This document shows, piece by piece, positions 41,952 to 52,331 of a stretch of DNA of 64,000 nt; positions within the stretch are counted from its first letter, which is position 1, and the number at the start of each line of letters is the position of its first letter. Position numbers and translations under genes: made by a program. This DNA is from Pseudoflavonifractor phocaeensis. Its GTDB lineage: Bacteria > Bacillota > Clostridia > Oscillospirales > Oscillospiraceae. The notes under the pieces were generated by a model. It made no database searches. It was not told the origin of the DNA and was given only the letters and a program-made list of their open reading frames with translations. Where the stretch lies: NCBI RefSeq assembly GCF_016901735.1, contig NZ_JACLZC010000010.1:1-64000 (forward strand), given 5' to 3'.

Positions 41952-42947
41952 ATGAGTTGGATGACCGGTCATCTTGCCGCCCTGCTGCTGGGCTTTTGCC
42001 TGGATCTGCTGCTGGGCGATCCCCACTGGGCGCCCCATCCGGTCCGCGCCATCGGCGGACTGATTGCGGGCCTGGAAACGCCGCTGCGCCGGCTGTTCCC
42101 CAAGACCAAGAGGGGGGAGCTCATCGCCGGCGGGGTGCTGGTGGTGCTGACGGCCGGTATTTCCACGGGCCTGACGGCCTTGCTGCTCTGTCTGTGCGAT
42201 GAAGTCCATTGGGCGCTGACCTTTGGAGTAGACGCTCTGATCTGCTATCAGCTTCTGGCCACCCGTTCGCTGCGGGACGAGAGCATGAAGGTCTTTTCCG
42301 CCCTGCGGAGCGGTACGCTGGAGGAGGCCAGACACGCCGTTTCCATGATCGTGGGCCGGGACACCGAGCGGCTGGACGCGGAAGGGGTGGCCAAGGCGGC
42401 GGTGGAGACGGTAGCGGAGAACGCCTCGGACGGCGTCATTGCGCCGCTGCTTTTTCTGGCCGTGGGCGGCGCGCCCCTGGGCATGTTTTATAAGGCGTGC
42501 AATACCATGGACTCCATGGTGGGCTACAAGAACGACCGGTATCTATATTTCGGCCGGGCGGCGGCCAAATGGGACGACGTACTCAATTTTATCCCGGCCC
42601 GGCTGTCGGGCGTGTTGATGTGCCTGGCGGCGTGGCTGTGCGGGCTGAACGGGAAAGAGGCGTGGCGCATCTTCCGGCGGGACCGGAAGAACCACAAAAG
42701 CCCCAACTCGGCCCACACCGAGGCGGCCTGCGCCGGGGCGCTGGAGGTACAGCTGGCGGGGAGCAATTATTACTTCGGCAAGCTGGTGGAAAAGCCCACC
42801 ATCGGCGACCCGGGGCGGCCGGTGGAGGCGGCCGACATCCTGCGGGCCAACCGCCTGATGTACGGCACGGCGTTTTTGTCGCTGGTGCTGTTCTGCGCCC
42901 TTCCCCTCATCGTGACCTTACTCAAGGGAGGATTTTTCCATGGCTGA
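41952..42947 (+). CDS. cbiB: Adenosylcobinamide-phosphate synthase, membrane
   Basis: 331 aa, polytopic. GFCLDLLLGDPHWAPHPVR at the N-terminus, then AVETVAENASDGVIAPLLF and YKACNTMDSMVGYKNDRY, all family hallmarks. Attaches aminopropanol phosphate to the corrin. Overlaps the next gene by 8 bp. Confidence 0.95.
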   Translation: MSWMTGHLAALLLGFCLDLLLGDPHWAPHPVRAIGGLIAGLETPLRRLFPKTKRGELIAGGVLVVLTAGISTGLTALLLCLCDEVHWALTFGVDALICYQLLATRSLRDESMKVFSALRSGTLEEARHAVSMIVGRDTERLDAEGVAKAAVETVAENASDGVIAPLLFLAVGGAPLGMFYKACNTMDSMVGYKNDRYLYFGRAAAKWDDVLNFIPARLSGVLMCLAAWLCGLNGKEAWRIFRRDRKNHKSPNSAHTEAACAGALEVQLAGSNYYFGKLVEKPTIGDPGRPVEAADILRANRLMYGTAFLSLVLFCALPLIVTLLKGGFFHG

Positions 42948-44001
42948 CTACGCCCACGGCGGCGATTTCTGGTCGGTCCGTCCGGGTGTGGACGGAAACA
43001 TACTGGATTTTTCCGCCAATCTGAATCCCTTGGGGATGCCGGAGGCGGTGCGGGCGGCAGCCCGCCGGGCCGTTGACGGGGCGGAGCGCTACCCGGACCC
43101 GTTCTGCCGGGAGCTCGCGGCGGCCATCGCGGCCCGGGACGGCGTTCCGGCGGAATGGATCGTGTGCGGCAACGGGGCGGCGGATCTGATTTTCCGGCTG
43201 GTCTTTGCCCTGGGACCCCGAAAGGCGGTGGTCACCGCCCCCACCTTTTCCGAGTATGCCCAGGCACTGTCGGCGGCGGGGTGCCGGGTGGAGCGCCACC
43301 TGCTGCGGGAAGAGACGGATTTTGCGCTCACGGCGGAGATGATAGCGGATTTGCGGGACGATGTGGACATTCTGTTTCTCTGCACCCCCAACAATCCCAC
43401 GGGAGTCCCCATCGAGACGGAGGTACTGGCGGCGATTCTGGACCATTGCCGCGCCAAGGGCATCCGGGTGGTGCTGGATGAGTGCTTTTTGCAGCTGACC
43501 GACGGCGGACCGGCCAACAGCCGGGCGAGCTGGCTGGAGCGGTATCCGGGTCTCACGCTGCTGCGGGCCCTGACCAAATGCTACGCCATGCCGGGGCTGC
43601 GTCTGGGCTACTGCATCACGGGAGACGGGGAACTGCGGGAGAAGCTGTGGGCCTGCGCCCAGCCGTGGAGCGTGTCGGCGGTGGCCCAGGCGGCGGGACT
43701 GGCGGCGCTGACGGAGTGTCCCTATCATCCAGCCCAAGCCCGGGATTTTCTGGCAAAAGAGCGGCCGTTTTTGGCCAGAGCGCTGGAGGGACTGGGGATG
43801 AAGGTCTACCCGGCGGCGGCCAATTATCTCCTCTTCCGCCGGGCGGGCTGCACCGACTTAAAGGAACGATTGGCCCGGCGGGGCATTCTGATCCGGTCCT
43901 GTGCCAACTATCCGGGGCTGGGCCCTGACTATTACCGGGCGGCGGTCCGCCCCCACGAGGAAAATCTGGTCCTCATCCAGACATTGCGGGAGGTGCTTTG
44001 A
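42940..44001 (+). CDS. cobD: Threonine-phosphate decarboxylase (PLP)
   Basis: 353 aa, fold-type I aminotransferase like His[41 protein letters not shown], and the PLP lysine in [17 protein letters not shown]. Makes aminopropanol phosphate for CbiB. The threonine kinase PduX is not seen in the window. Confidence 0.95.
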   Translation: MADYAHGGDFWSVRPGVDGNILDFSANLNPLGMPEAVRAAARRAVDGAERYPDPFCRELAAAIAARDGVPAEWIVCGNGAADLIFRLVFALGPRKAVVTAPTFSEYAQALSAAGCRVERHLLREETDFALTAEMIADLRDDVDILFLCTPNNPTGVPIETEVLAAILDHCRAKGIRVVLDECFLQLTDGGPANSRASWLERYPGLTLLRALTKCYAMPGLRLGYCITGDGELREKLWACAQPWSVSAVAQAAGLAALTECPYHPAQARDFLAKERPFLARALEGLGMKVYPAAANYLLFRRAGCTDLKERLARRGILIRSCANYPGLGPDYYRAAVRPHEENLVLIQTLREVL

Positions 44002-44002
44002 A

Positions 44003-45508
44003 ATGGCAAAGGCGATCATGGTACAGGGGACGGCGTCCAACGCGGGAAAGAGCCTGCTGGCGGCGGCGCTGTGCCGCATCTTCCGGCAGGACGGCTACCG
44101 GGTGGCGCCCTTCAAGTCCCAGAATATGGCCCTTAACTCCTGTATCACGCCGGAGGGGCTGGAGATGGGCCGGGCCCAGGTGATGCAGGCCCAGGCGGCG
44201 GGGACCACCCCGTCGGTGCGGATGAACCCCATCCTGCTCAAGCCCACCAACGACACCGGCTCCCAGGTCATCGTCAACGGCGTGCCCCGGGGGACCATGA
44301 AAGCGGCGGACTACTTCGCCTATAAAAAGGCGCTGGCGCCCGACATCATGGCGGCCTATCATTCTTTAGCGGAAGAATACGATATTATCGTGATTGAAGG
44401 GGCCGGTTCTCCGGCGGAGATCAATCTGCAAAAGGACGACATCGTGAACATGGGCATGGCCCGCATGGCCAAAGCGCCGGTGCTGCTGTGCGGCGACATC
44501 GACCGGGGGGGCGTGTTTGCCGCTCTGTACGGCACCATTGCCCTGTTACCGCCGGAGGAGCAGCAGCTGATCCGGGGGACCGTCATCAATAAATTCCGGG
44601 GAGACGTGGAAATTTTGCGGCCCGGTCTGGTCCAATTGGAACGGCTCACCGGCAAGCCGGTGCTGGGGGTGGTGCCCATGCTGGACGTGGACGTGGACGA
44701 CGAGGACTCCCTGTCCCAGCGGCTGGAGCAGCGCCCGGCGAAAAAGGGACTCATCGACATCGCGGTGGCGCGTCTGCCCCGCCTCTCCAACTTTACCGAT
44801 TTCAACGCCCTGGAGCGGATGGAGGAGGTGACCCTCCGCTATGTCCGTTCCCCCAAGGAGCTGGGCAAGCCCGATCTGGTGATTCTGCCGGGCACCAAGA
44901 ACACCATGGACGACCTGCGCTGGCTGCGGGAGAGCGGCCTGGAAGCCGCTATCCTCAAGCATGCGGCGGCCGGCGGGGCGGTGGTGGGCATCTGCGGCGG
45001 CTATCAGATGCTGGGCCGCGCCGTCTCCGACCCGGAGGGAGTAGAGGGGGGCGGTACGCTGGCCGGTCTGGGGCTGCTGCCCACCGACACGGTGTTTTTG
45101 GGTGAAAAGACCCGCACCCAGGTGGAGGGGACCTTCACCGCCGGCAGCGGGATCTTTGCCGCCCTTTCCGGCGTGCCCTTCGCGGGCTACGAGATCCACA
45201 TGGGGGTGACCACCATCGACGGCCCCGCCCTGGTACAGATCAAAAGCCAGACCGGGGAGGAGAAAGCTGACGGCTGCTGTGCCGGAAATGTGTGGGGCAG
45301 CTATGTCCACGGCATTTTTGACCGGGCATCCTGCGCCCAGGCGGTGGTAAACTGTCTCCGCCGGGCCAAGGGCCTGGAAGCGGATGCCACGGCGGTGGAC
45401 TGGGACGCCTATCAGGAGCAGCAATACGACAAACTGGCCGCCGGCGTGCGGGCCAGTCTGGACATGAAGGCCATTTACGAGATTTTGGAGCGAGGTGTGG
45501 AAGGATGA
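44003..45508 (+). CDS. cbiP: Adenosylcobyric acid synthase
   Basis: 501 aa. [20 protein letters not shown]-loop, [23 protein letters not shown], and glutaminase [11 protein letters not shown]. Amidates four side chains. ATG 44003, 1 bp after the cobD stop. Confidence 0.95.
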   Translation: MAKAIMVQGTASNAGKSLLAAALCRIFRQDGYRVAPFKSQNMALNSCITPEGLEMGRAQVMQAQAAGTTPSVRMNPILLKPTNDTGSQVIVNGVPRGTMKAADYFAYKKALAPDIMAAYHSLAEEYDIIVIEGAGSPAEINLQKDDIVNMGMARMAKAPVLLCGDIDRGGVFAALYGTIALLPPEEQQLIRGTVINKFRGDVEILRPGLVQLERLTGKPVLGVVPMLDVDVDDEDSLSQRLEQRPAKKGLIDIAVARLPRLSNFTDFNALERMEEVTLRYVRSPKELGKPDLVILPGTKNTMDDLRWLRESGLEAAILKHAAAGGAVVGICGGYQMLGRAVSDPEGVEGGGTLAGLGLLPTDTVFLGEKTRTQVEGTFTAGSGIFAALSGVPFAGYEIHMGVTTIDGPALVQIKSQTGEEKADGCCAGNVWGSYVHGIFDRASCAQAVVNCLRRAKGLEADATAVDWDAYQEQQYDKLAAGVRASLDMKAIYEILERGVEG

Positions 45509-46149
45509 AGGTAACATTGCAGCGGGTGGCGCCGGGGGACATTGAGGCGCGGAGCATGGAGCTCATCACCGCCGAGCTGGGAGACCGGACTTTTCCGGCG
45601 GAGCAGGCCCCCATCGTCAAGCGGGTGATCCACACCACGGCGGATTTTGACTATGCCGACAATCTGGTCTTTACCGCCGGCGCGGTGGAGGCGGGTCTAT
45701 GTGCAATCCGGTCGGGATGCGTCATCGTCACCGACACCCAAATGGCCCGGTCGGGCATCAATAAAACGGTACTGGGCAAATTCGGCGGAGAGGTCCTGTG
45801 CTTCATGAGCGATCCGGACGTGGCCCAGGAGGCCAAGGCACGGAGGGTGACCCGGGCCACGGTGTCCATGGAGCGGGCGGCGGCGCTGGACCGTCCCCTC
45901 ATTCTGGCGCTGGGCAACGCGCCCACGGCGCTGGTGCGGGCCTGTGAGCTGATGGAAGCGGGCAAGCTCCGTCCGGCGCTGGTCATCGGCGTGCCGGTGG
46001 GGTTTGTGAACGTGGTGGAGTCCAAGGAGCTGCTGCTCACCATGCCGGGGGAGCACATCGTGGCCAGAGGACGCAAGGGCGGCAGCAACGTGGCGGCGGC
46101 CATCTGCAACGCCCTTTTGTATACCGCGTCCCATAACGAGCGGGAGTGA
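45505..46149 (+). CDS. cbiC: Cobalt-precorrin-8 methylmutase
   Basis: 214 aa. [13 protein letters not shown] with the catalytic His, [12 protein letters not shown], and [13 protein letters not shown] overlap with cbiP. Confidence 0.95.
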   Translation: MKVTLQRVAPGDIEARSMELITAELGDRTFPAEQAPIVKRVIHTTADFDYADNLVFTAGAVEAGLCAIRSGCVIVTDTQMARSGINKTVLGKFGGEVLCFMSDPDVAQEAKARRVTRATVSMERAAALDRPLILALGNAPTALVRACELMEAGKLRPALVIGVPVGFVNVVESKELLLTMPGEHIVARGRKGGSNVAAAICNALLYTASHNERE

Positions 46150-46153
46150 GAAG

Positions 46154-46930
46154 ATGAAAGAAGCGATTTTGGTGGTGTCCTTCGGCACCAGTTATCCGGA
46201 GACGCTGGAAAAGAATATCGCGGCCATTGAAGGGGATATCGGCCGTCTTTTTCCCAACCTGCCCCTCCGCCGGGCCTTTACCAGCGGAATGATCCTCCGG
46301 CGGTGGGCCAGCCGGGGGGTGGAGATGGATGACGTTCCCGCCGCCCTGCGCAAGCTGGAGGCGGAAGGGGTGGCGCGCGTCATCCTCCAGCCCACCCACA
46401 TCATGAACGGTGACGAATACGATAAACTCACCGCCCAGGCCCAGCCCTTTACCGGGCAGATGGAATTGCGGATGGGTACACCGCTCCTCACCGAGCTGGA
46501 GGACTATCAGGCGGTGGCGGAAGCGCTGCAAACCTCCATCGCCCCTCCGGCGGAGGACGAGGCGGTGGTGTTCATGGGCCACGGCACCGAGCACTACGCC
46601 AACCCGGCCTATCTCCAGATGGAGTATCTGCTCCACGATCTGGGGTGGAAACGGGCCTTTTTCGGCACGGTGGAGGGCTATCCGGGTACCGACGAGGTGA
46701 TGCGCCGGCTGGCGGAGCACCCGGAGGTAAAACGGGTGCGGCTCTATCCCTTCATGGTGGTGGCGGGCGACCACGCCCAGAACGACATGGCGGGGCCGGA
46801 GCCGGATTCGTGGAAGAACCGCATGGAGCAGGCGGGCTATCAGGTGGAGCCGGTACTGCGGGGGCTGGGAGAATACCCGGCCATCCGGGCGATTTTTGCC
46901 GACCACGCCAAGCGCGCGGCGGAAGGGTGA
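46154..46930 (+). CDS. cbiK: Sirohydrochlorin cobaltochelatase
   Basis: 258 aa, inserts Co2+ into sirohydrochlorin or its precursor. ILVVSFGTSYPETLEKNI and the metal-site region VFMGHGTEHYANPAY, plus PFMVVAGDHAQNDM with catalytic His. No signal peptide, so cytoplasmic. Last gene before the second riboswitch; no terminator is seen. Confidence 0.95.
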   Translation: MKEAILVVSFGTSYPETLEKNIAAIEGDIGRLFPNLPLRRAFTSGMILRRWASRGVEMDDVPAALRKLEAEGVARVILQPTHIMNGDEYDKLTAQAQPFTGQMELRMGTPLLTELEDYQAVAEALQTSIAPPAEDEAVVFMGHGTEHYANPAYLQMEYLLHDLGWKRAFFGTVEGYPGTDEVMRRLAEHPEVKRVRLYPFMVVAGDHAQNDMAGPEPDSWKNRMEQAGYQVEPVLRGLGEYPAIRAIFADHAKRAAEG

Positions 46931-46964
46931 TTCCGGGGCGACCCGTTTATATATATGGTAAGAA

Positions 46965-47115
46965 GGACAGGGTGCGAAAGCCCAACAGGGAAGACGGGTG
47001 CAACTCCCGCGCAGTCCCGCTGCCGTAAGGGGGGAGGGGCGCGCAAAGAGCCACTGGGGCGACCCGGGAAGGCGCGCGCCGCGATGAGACCCAAGCCGGA
47101 AGACCTGCCCTGTCC
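46965..47115 (+). promoter_or_regulatory. Cobalamin riboswitch before cbiM
   Basis: P1 stem GGACAGGG (46965-46972) with CCCTGTCC (47108-47115) encloses a classical aptamer: CAACAGGGAA, CGCAGTCCCGCTGCCGTAA, GAGCCACTG, and the B12 box AGCCGGAAGACCTGCC (47094-47109). No terminator follows; the gene starts 42 bp later, so translational control is likely. A dedicated promoter is not clear (TATATA near 46950). Confidence 0.92.
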
Positions 47116-47157
47116 GGTTCCAACAACCTACGAACGATAGGAAAGGAAGGAAAACGT

Positions 47158-47877
47158 ATGAATCACAATTCTGTACCCCGCTGGGCCCGGACGGGGGCCA
47201 TGGCCGCCGCGCTGCTGGGCGTGCTGCTCCAGCCGGCCTCGGCCATGCACATCGCCGAGGGTCAGCTGCCCCCCACCTGGTGCATCCTGTGGGGGCTGGT
47301 GTCTGTCCCCTTTGTGGTGGTTGGCTTTTTCTCCATCAAAAAGCGGGTGGATCTGGCCCCCCGGGCCAAGATCCTGCTGGCCATGTGCGGCGCGTTCGCC
47401 TTTGTGCTCTCGGCGCTGAAGATCCCCTCCATCACCGGTTCCTGTTCCCATCCCACCGGCGTGGGATTGGGCGCGGTCCTCTTTGGGCCGACGGCCACGG
47501 CGGTTCTGGGCCTCATCGTCCTCATTTTCCAGGCTTTGCTGCTGGGCCACGGCGGTCTCACCACCCTGGGGGCTAACGTCTTCTCCATGGCGGTGGCCGG
47601 TCCGCTGGTCTCCTGGGCGGTCTATCAGCTGCTGAAAAAGGCCAAAGTCTCCCCCACGGTGGGCGTGTTCTGCGCCGCCGCCCTGGGCGATCTCTTTACC
47701 TATGTGGTGACCTCCGTTCAGATGGGCGTGGTCCACGGCGGGATCGCCAAATTCCTCACGGTGTTTGCCCTTACCCAGATCCCCCTGTCCATTGCAGAGG
47801 GCCTGCTGACGGTGGTGGTGTTCAATGTGCTGGTCAAGTACAGTGAAAATGAGCTTCACGAGCTCGCCGTGCTGTAA
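47158..47877 (+). CDS. cbiM: Cobalt ECF transporter S-component
   Basis: 239 aa, membrane. A signal-peptide-like segment (about 1-28, ending QPASA) is followed by [13 protein letters not shown], the cobalt-binding new N-terminus known for Cbi[21 protein letters not shown] is another hallmark. RBS AAGGAAGG. Confidence 0.95.
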   Translation: MNHNSVPRWARTGAMAAALLGVLLQPASAMHIAEGQLPPTWCILWGLVSVPFVVVGFFSIKKRVDLAPRAKILLAMCGAFAFVLSALKIPSITGSCSHPTGVGLGAVLFGPTATAVLGLIVLIFQALLLGHGGLTTLGANVFSMAVAGPLVSWAVYQLLKKAKVSPTVGVFCAAALGDLFTYVVTSVQMGVVHGGIAKFLTVFALTQIPLSIAEGLLTVVVFNVLVKYSENELHELAVL

Positions 47878-47889
47878 GGAGGGAAGAAC

Positions 47890-48210
47890 ATGAAACTCTG
47901 GCAGAAAAACGCGCTTTTGCTCCTTCTGGTGGTGATTCTGGCGGCGGTGCCCCTGTGGCTGCGTCAGGACGCGGAATTCGGCGGGGCCGACGGTCAGGCC
48001 GAGGAGCTGGTGGGGGAACTGAACCCCACCTATGAGACCTGGTTCGAGCCGGTGCTGGAGCCGGCCAGCGGCGAGGTGGAGTCCATGCTCTTTGCCGTGC
48101 AGGCGGCCATCGGCTCCGGCGTGGTGTGCTTTATCATCGGCCGTCTCACCGCCAAGGGGAGCAAGACCAAGGAAGAAACTTCCCCCAAGGCCAAGGAGTC
48201 TCAGGCGTAA
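47890..48210 (+). CDS. cbiN: Cobalt transporter accessory protein
   Basis: 106 aa, two membrane helices (about 6-22 and 72-90) with an extracytoplasmic loop GGADGQAEELVGELNPTYE. The C-terminal Lys-rich tail is cytoplasmic. Its stop overlaps the cbiQ start. Confidence 0.9.
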   Translation: MKLWQKNALLLLLVVILAAVPLWLRQDAEFGGADGQAEELVGELNPTYETWFEPVLEPASGEVESMLFAVQAAIGSGVVCFIIGRLTAKGSKTKEETSPKAKESQA

Positions 48211-48986
48211 TGGGCACCGACCGGTATGCCTACTGCTCTCCGCTGCGGCGGATGGACCCGCTGGGCAAGGGATTTGTGTCCTTGTTGGCGTCGGTGGTCT
48301 GTCTCTGCTGCGGCATGGCGGCGGTGGGACTGTTCACCATGCTGCTCATGGGCGGACTCACCATTTTGTGGGGCGGTCAGAAGCTGCGGACCTTTGGCCA
48401 CTTTATGAAAATCCCCCTTGCCTTTCTGGCCATCGGCAGTCTCACCATGGTGGTGCAGGCCTACCCGCCGGAGTCGGCGCTGCTGGTGGGCATTCCGGTG
48501 GGGGATATGCTGTGGGGCGTGGACCGGGCGGGCCTTTGGGAAGGAGCGTCCATGTTCTGCCGGGCGCTGGGTGTGGTGGCCAGTATGTATTTTCTGGCCC
48601 TCACCACCCCGGTGGTGGACCTGACCCAGGGTCTGCGGCGGCTCCACGTCCCCGCCCTGATGGTGGAGCTGATGGAGCTCATCTACCGCTTTATTTTCAC
48701 CCTCACCGACGGGGCCGACCGCATCCGGGTGGCGCAGAAATCCCGCCTGGGCTACGGCAGCGCCCGGCGGAGCATCGACGACGTGGGGGTGTTGGCCTCC
48801 ATGGTCTTTCTGCGGGCCTGGCGGCAGGGAGACCGGGTATACGCGGCGCTGGAGTCCCGGGGCTACACCGGCGCTTTGACCACCCTGGCCCGGGACTATG
48901 AGAGCGGCAAGCCCTGTTTTTGGGCGGCGGCTGGGGTATGTGCGGCCCAGCTGGGGATCTTTGCGCTGGAAAGGTGGTTGCTCTGA
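48210..48986 (+). CDS. cbiQ: Cobalt ECF transporter T-component
   Basis: 258 aa, integral membrane. It starts with the YCSPLRRMDPLGKG segment and has the coupling-helix motifs AQKSRLGYG and AALESRGYTG. Confidence 0.95.
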   Translation: MGTDRYAYCSPLRRMDPLGKGFVSLLASVVCLCCGMAAVGLFTMLLMGGLTILWGGQKLRTFGHFMKIPLAFLAIGSLTMVVQAYPPESALLVGIPVGDMLWGVDRAGLWEGASMFCRALGVVASMYFLALTTPVVDLTQGLRRLHVPALMVELMELIYRFIFTLTDGADRIRVAQKSRLGYGSARRSIDDVGVLASMVFLRAWRQGDRVYAALESRGYTGALTTLARDYESGKPCFWAAAGVCAAQLGIFALERWLL

Positions 48987-49840
48987 TGGAAGGCACGGAA
49001 TATGCCATTGAGGCGCGGGACCTGACCTACGCCTACGAGGACGGGACCCTGGCGCTGGACGGGGTGAACCTGAACGCCCGCCGGGGCAAGGTCACCGGCA
49101 TTTTGGGGGGGAACGGCGCGGGCAAATCCACGCTGTTTCTCAATCTGAACGGGGTCCTCCGGCCCAAGCGCGGCACGGTGCTGGTGGACGGCGCCCCGGT
49201 GCGCTATGACAAAAAGGGTCTCATGGACCTGCGCCGCCGGGTGGGGATTGTGTTTCAGGACCCGGACGACCAGCTCTTCTCGGCGGACGTCTACCGGGAC
49301 ATCTCCTTCGGCCCGGTGAACCTGGGCCTTGGGGCGGAGGAGGTGCGCCGCCGGGTGGCGTGGGCCATGGAGCGGACGGGCGTAACGGCCCTGCGGGATA
49401 AGCCCACCCACGCCCTGTCCTACGGCCAGAAAAAGCGTGTGGCCATCGCCGGCGTGCTGGCCATGGAGCCCCAGGTGGTAATTCTGGACGAGCCCACCGC
49501 CGGGCTGGACCCGCAGGGGGTGGGGGAGATCATGCGGCTCATTACCGAGCTGCGGGACGGCCTGGGCATCACCTTCCTCATCGCCACCCACGACATGGAC
49601 ATCGTTCCCCTCTACTGTGACCGGGCCTACCTCCTCAGCGGGGGCAAGGTGACGGGGGAGGGCACGGTGGAGGAACTGCTGACCCAACCGGAACTTTTAC
49701 GGGAAAACCATCTGCGTCTCCCACGGATTGCCCATCTGATGGAGATCCTGCGGGATGTGGACGGGCTGGACGCGGACCGCTCCGCGGCCACCATCAGCGC
49801 CGCACGGCGAGAGATCAAACGCATTTTAGGCACTGAATAG
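48986..49840 (+). CDS. cbiO: Cobalt ECF transporter ATPase
   Basis: 284 aa ABC ATPase: Walker A GGNGAGKST, Q-loop VFQDPDDQLF, signature LSYGQKKRVA, Walker B VVILDEPTAGLD, and switch His in ATHDMD. ATG 48986 overlaps the cbiQ stop by 1 bp. Confidence 0.95.
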   Translation: MEGTEYAIEARDLTYAYEDGTLALDGVNLNARRGKVTGILGGNGAGKSTLFLNLNGVLRPKRGTVLVDGAPVRYDKKGLMDLRRRVGIVFQDPDDQLFSADVYRDISFGPVNLGLGAEEVRRRVAWAMERTGVTALRDKPTHALSYGQKKRVAIAGVLAMEPQVVILDEPTAGLDPQGVGEIMRLITELRDGLGITFLIATHDMDIVPLYCDRAYLLSGGKVTGEGTVEELLTQPELLRENHLRLPRIAHLMEILRDVDGLDADRSAATISAARREIKRILGTE

Positions 49841-49859
49841 CGGTATAAAGCTTTCTTTG

Positions 49860-49885
49860 CTTCTTTCTTTCTCGAAAGAAAGAAG
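49860..49885. repeat. Palindromic CTTTC/GAAAG hairpin element
   Basis: CTTCTTTCTTTC (49860-49871) and GAAAGAAAGAAG (49874-49885) form a perfect 12-bp stem with a TC loop. It is followed by a GC-rich stretch with GGCGC/GCGCC stems up to 49945. Lies in the 145-bp gap between cbiO and cbiL. Looks like a dispersed REP-like or mRNA-processing element. Confidence 0.7.
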
Positions 49886-49985
49886 AGACCGGCGCGCGCG
49901 CAGCGCCGCGGCAAAAGCGGTGAGGGCGCCAGCGGAGCGCCGCGCCCGACCGATACCGAATGAGGAACAATAGGAGGAACCAGGG

Positions 49986-50678
49986 ATGAAAGGAAAACTG
50001 TACGGGGTGGGGGTAGGCCCCGGCGACCCGGAATTGCTGACGCTGAAAGCGGCCCGCATTTTGCGGGAGGCGGACGTGGTGGCGGTGCCGGATAAGGGCA
50101 GCGGCGAAAAGACGGCGCTGAACATCGTCCGCGCCCATGTGGAGGGCAAGCCCCTTCTCTCCTGTCCCACCCCCATGGTGCGGGATAAGGCGCTGCTGGA
50201 CGGCTGTTATACCGAAATCGCCGACCGGATCTGCGCCCTGCTGGACGAGGGCAAGACGGTGGCCTTCATCACCCTGGGGGACCCCACCGTCTACTCCACC
50301 TATCTCTACGTCCACAAAAAGGTAGCCGCCCGGGGCTATGAGACGGCGCTCATCCCCGGCGTCCCCTCCTTCTGCGCGGTGGCGGCCCGGCTGGGGACCT
50401 CCCTGTGTGAGGGGGGCGAGCGGCTGCTGATCGTGCCCGGCTCCTATGAGGGGGTGGACGACTGTCTGAACCTTCCGGCCAACTATGTCTTTATGAAGTC
50501 GGGCAAATCCCTGCCCGCCCTGCGGGACAAGCTGGCAGAGCATGGTCTTTTGGAGAAAGCGGAACTGGTGTCCAACTGCGGCATGGAGGGGGAGCGGGTG
50601 TGCCGTGACCTCAAGGAACTGGGGGACGGCGAGGGCTATTTCTCGGTGGTGCTGGTGAAAGCGGGGGAGGAGTCTTGA
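49986..50678 (+). CDS. cbiL: Cobalt-factor II/precorrin-2 C20-methyltransferase
   Basis: 230 aa tetrapyrrole methylase: LYGVGVGPGDPELLTLKA, LGDPTVYSTYLYVH, and PGVPSFCAVAARLG. Separated from the cbiD cluster and grouped with the early tetrapyrrole genes. RBS AGGAGG. Confidence 0.95.
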   Translation: MKGKLYGVGVGPGDPELLTLKAARILREADVVAVPDKGSGEKTALNIVRAHVEGKPLLSCPTPMVRDKALLDGCYTEIADRICALLDEGKTVAFITLGDPTVYSTYLYVHKKVAARGYETALIPGVPSFCAVAARLGTSLCEGGERLLIVPGSYEGVDDCLNLPANYVFMKSGKSLPALRDKLAEHGLLEKAELVSNCGMEGERVCRDLKELGDGEGYFSVVLVKAGEES

Positions 50679-51919
50679 ACATCATCATGTCGGGGCTGGA
50701 CTACCAGCTGGCCCCCATCGCCCTGCGGGAGAAGCTGTCTTTTACCAAAAACGGCGTGGGGGAGCTGGTCAGTCTCATCCGGCGGACGGAGCCCCGGGTG
50801 GCGGGCTGCGTGCTCATCTCCACCTGCAACCGTACGGAGCTGTACCTCTCCTGTGAACTGGGCGAAATGCCCAATCCGGGCGAGGTGCTGTGCCGTGCCG
50901 CCGGTCAGGCGTACGCCCCTTTTTCCGGCGCTTTTGTCACCCGGTCGGGCATGGAGGCGGCCCGGCATCTGACCGAGGTGGCTTCCGGCCTCCAGTCCCA
51001 GATCTGGGGGGAGGACCAGATCGTCTCCCAGGTCAAAGCGGCCATCACCATTGCCCGGGCGCAGAGCGCCGCCGACCCGGTGATGGAGACGCTGTTCCGC
51101 ACCGCCGTCTCCGCCGCCAAGGCGGTCAAGACCAAGGTACACCTCAACCAGATTCCCACCTCGGCGGCCGGTCGGGCGGTGGAGGTTTTGCAGCGGGAAG
51201 GGGGGGACCTGCGCGGTCGGAAGGCGGTGGTCATCGGCAACGGTGAAATGGGCCGTCTGGCGGCGGGTCTGCTGCGGGAGGCGGGCTGCCAGGTGACGGT
51301 GACCCTCCGTTCCTACCACCACGGGGAGACGGTGGTGCCGGCTGGCTGCGCGGTGGTGCCCTATGAGGCGCGTTTCACCGCGCTGGACGGGGCGGATATT
51401 CTGCTCTCCGCCACCACCAGCCCCCATTATACCGTCAGTCGGGCGGATCTGGAGGGGATGCAGCAGCCGCCCCGCTGGGCCATTGACCTGGCCATTCCCC
51501 GGGACATCCAGCCGGAGGCGGGGGAGGTGCTCGGCGTGAGCCTTTATAATGTAGACACCCTGGGGGCGGAGCTCCACCCGGTGGCGCCGCCGGAGGTGGA
51601 GGCCATTCTGGCCCATCATCTCCAGCGGTTCCGCCAGTGGGGGGATTATCGGGAGAGCCTTTCGGCCCTGGAGCAGCTCAAGCGGGACATCACCCAGCGG
51701 GTGCTGGAGAGTCCCGAGTGGGGGGAACTGGACCAGCGGGAGCTGACGGAATTTGCGGTGAGCCGGGCGGTGGATCTGATGGCCGGCGGGTTAAAGGAGA
51801 CCAACCTGAGCCCGGAGGACCTGCTCCGCTGTGACCGGAAGATCCGGACCCGCAACGGCGGCCGGCCGGACGAGGAGGAGAACCATGGAAGAAAACCTGC
51901 GCTTTCCGCTGTTCGTTGA
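50675..51919 (+). CDS. hemA: Glutamyl-tRNA reductase
   Basis: 414 aa, first step of the C5 route to ALA. ISTCNRTELYLSC holds the catalytic Cys, GLQSQIWGEDQI the substrate loop, and VVIGNGEMGRLAAGLL the NADPH site. TTG start at 50675 (GGGAGG at close spacing, overlapping the cbiL stop); ATG 50687 is an alternative. Confidence 0.95.
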   Translation: MNIIMSGLDYQLAPIALREKLSFTKNGVGELVSLIRRTEPRVAGCVLISTCNRTELYLSCELGEMPNPGEVLCRAAGQAYAPFSGAFVTRSGMEAARHLTEVASGLQSQIWGEDQIVSQVKAAITIARAQSAADPVMETLFRTAVSAAKAVKTKVHLNQIPTSAAGRAVEVLQREGGDLRGRKAVVIGNGEMGRLAAGLLREAGCQVTVTLRSYHHGETVVPAGCAVVPYEARFTALDGADILLSATTSPHYTVSRADLEGMQQPPRWAIDLAIPRDIQPEAGEVLGVSLYNVDTLGAELHPVAPPEVEAILAHHLQRFRQWGDYRESLSALEQLKRDITQRVLESPEWGELDQRELTEFAVSRAVDLMAGGLKETNLSPEDLLRCDRKIRTRNGGRPDEEENHGRKPALSAVR

Positions 51920-52331
51920 CCTGCGCGGCAGAAGAGCCGTGGTGGTGGGGGGCGGCAGGATCGCCCTGCGCCGGGCCAAGGGGCTGCGGGATTTTGGGGC
52001 GGATGTGACGGTGATCGCCCCCCATCTGGCCCAACCCATGGAGGGCATCACCCATCTGTGCCGCTCCTATGCGCCGGGCGACCTGACGGGGGCTTTTCTG
52101 GCGGTGGCGGCCACCGACGACCGGGCGGTGAACCGGGCCGTAGGCGAAGAAGCCCGGCGGCAGTCCATCCCGGTGAGCGTGGCCGACCAGGCGGAGGAGT
52201 GCACCTTTTTCTTCCCGGCGCTGTGTACCGGAAACGGGATGATCGCCGGTGTGGTTTCCGACGGGACCGACCATCATAAAACAGCCGCCGCGGCCAAGGC
52301 CATCCGGGCGGTACTGGAGGAATTGGAATGA
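51885..52331 (+). CDS. Precorrin-2 dehydrogenase (Met8/SirC-like)
   Basis: 148 aa, NAD-dependent oxidation of precorrin-2 to sirohydrochlorin. FVDLRGRRAVVVGGGRIALRRAK is the Rossmann loop; also AATDDRAVNRAV and FFFPALC. Only the dehydrogenase half of CysG/Met8 is present; no chelatase-type C-terminal extension, in keeping with CbiK. ATG 51885 (GAGGAGG) lies 35 bp inside hemA. Confidence 0.9.
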   Translation: MEENLRFPLFVDLRGRRAVVVGGGRIALRRAKGLRDFGADVTVIAPHLAQPMEGITHLCRSYAPGDLTGAFLAVAATDDRAVNRAVGEEARRQSIPVSVADQAEECTFFFPALCTGNGMIAGVVSDGTDHHKTAAAAKAIRAVLEELE

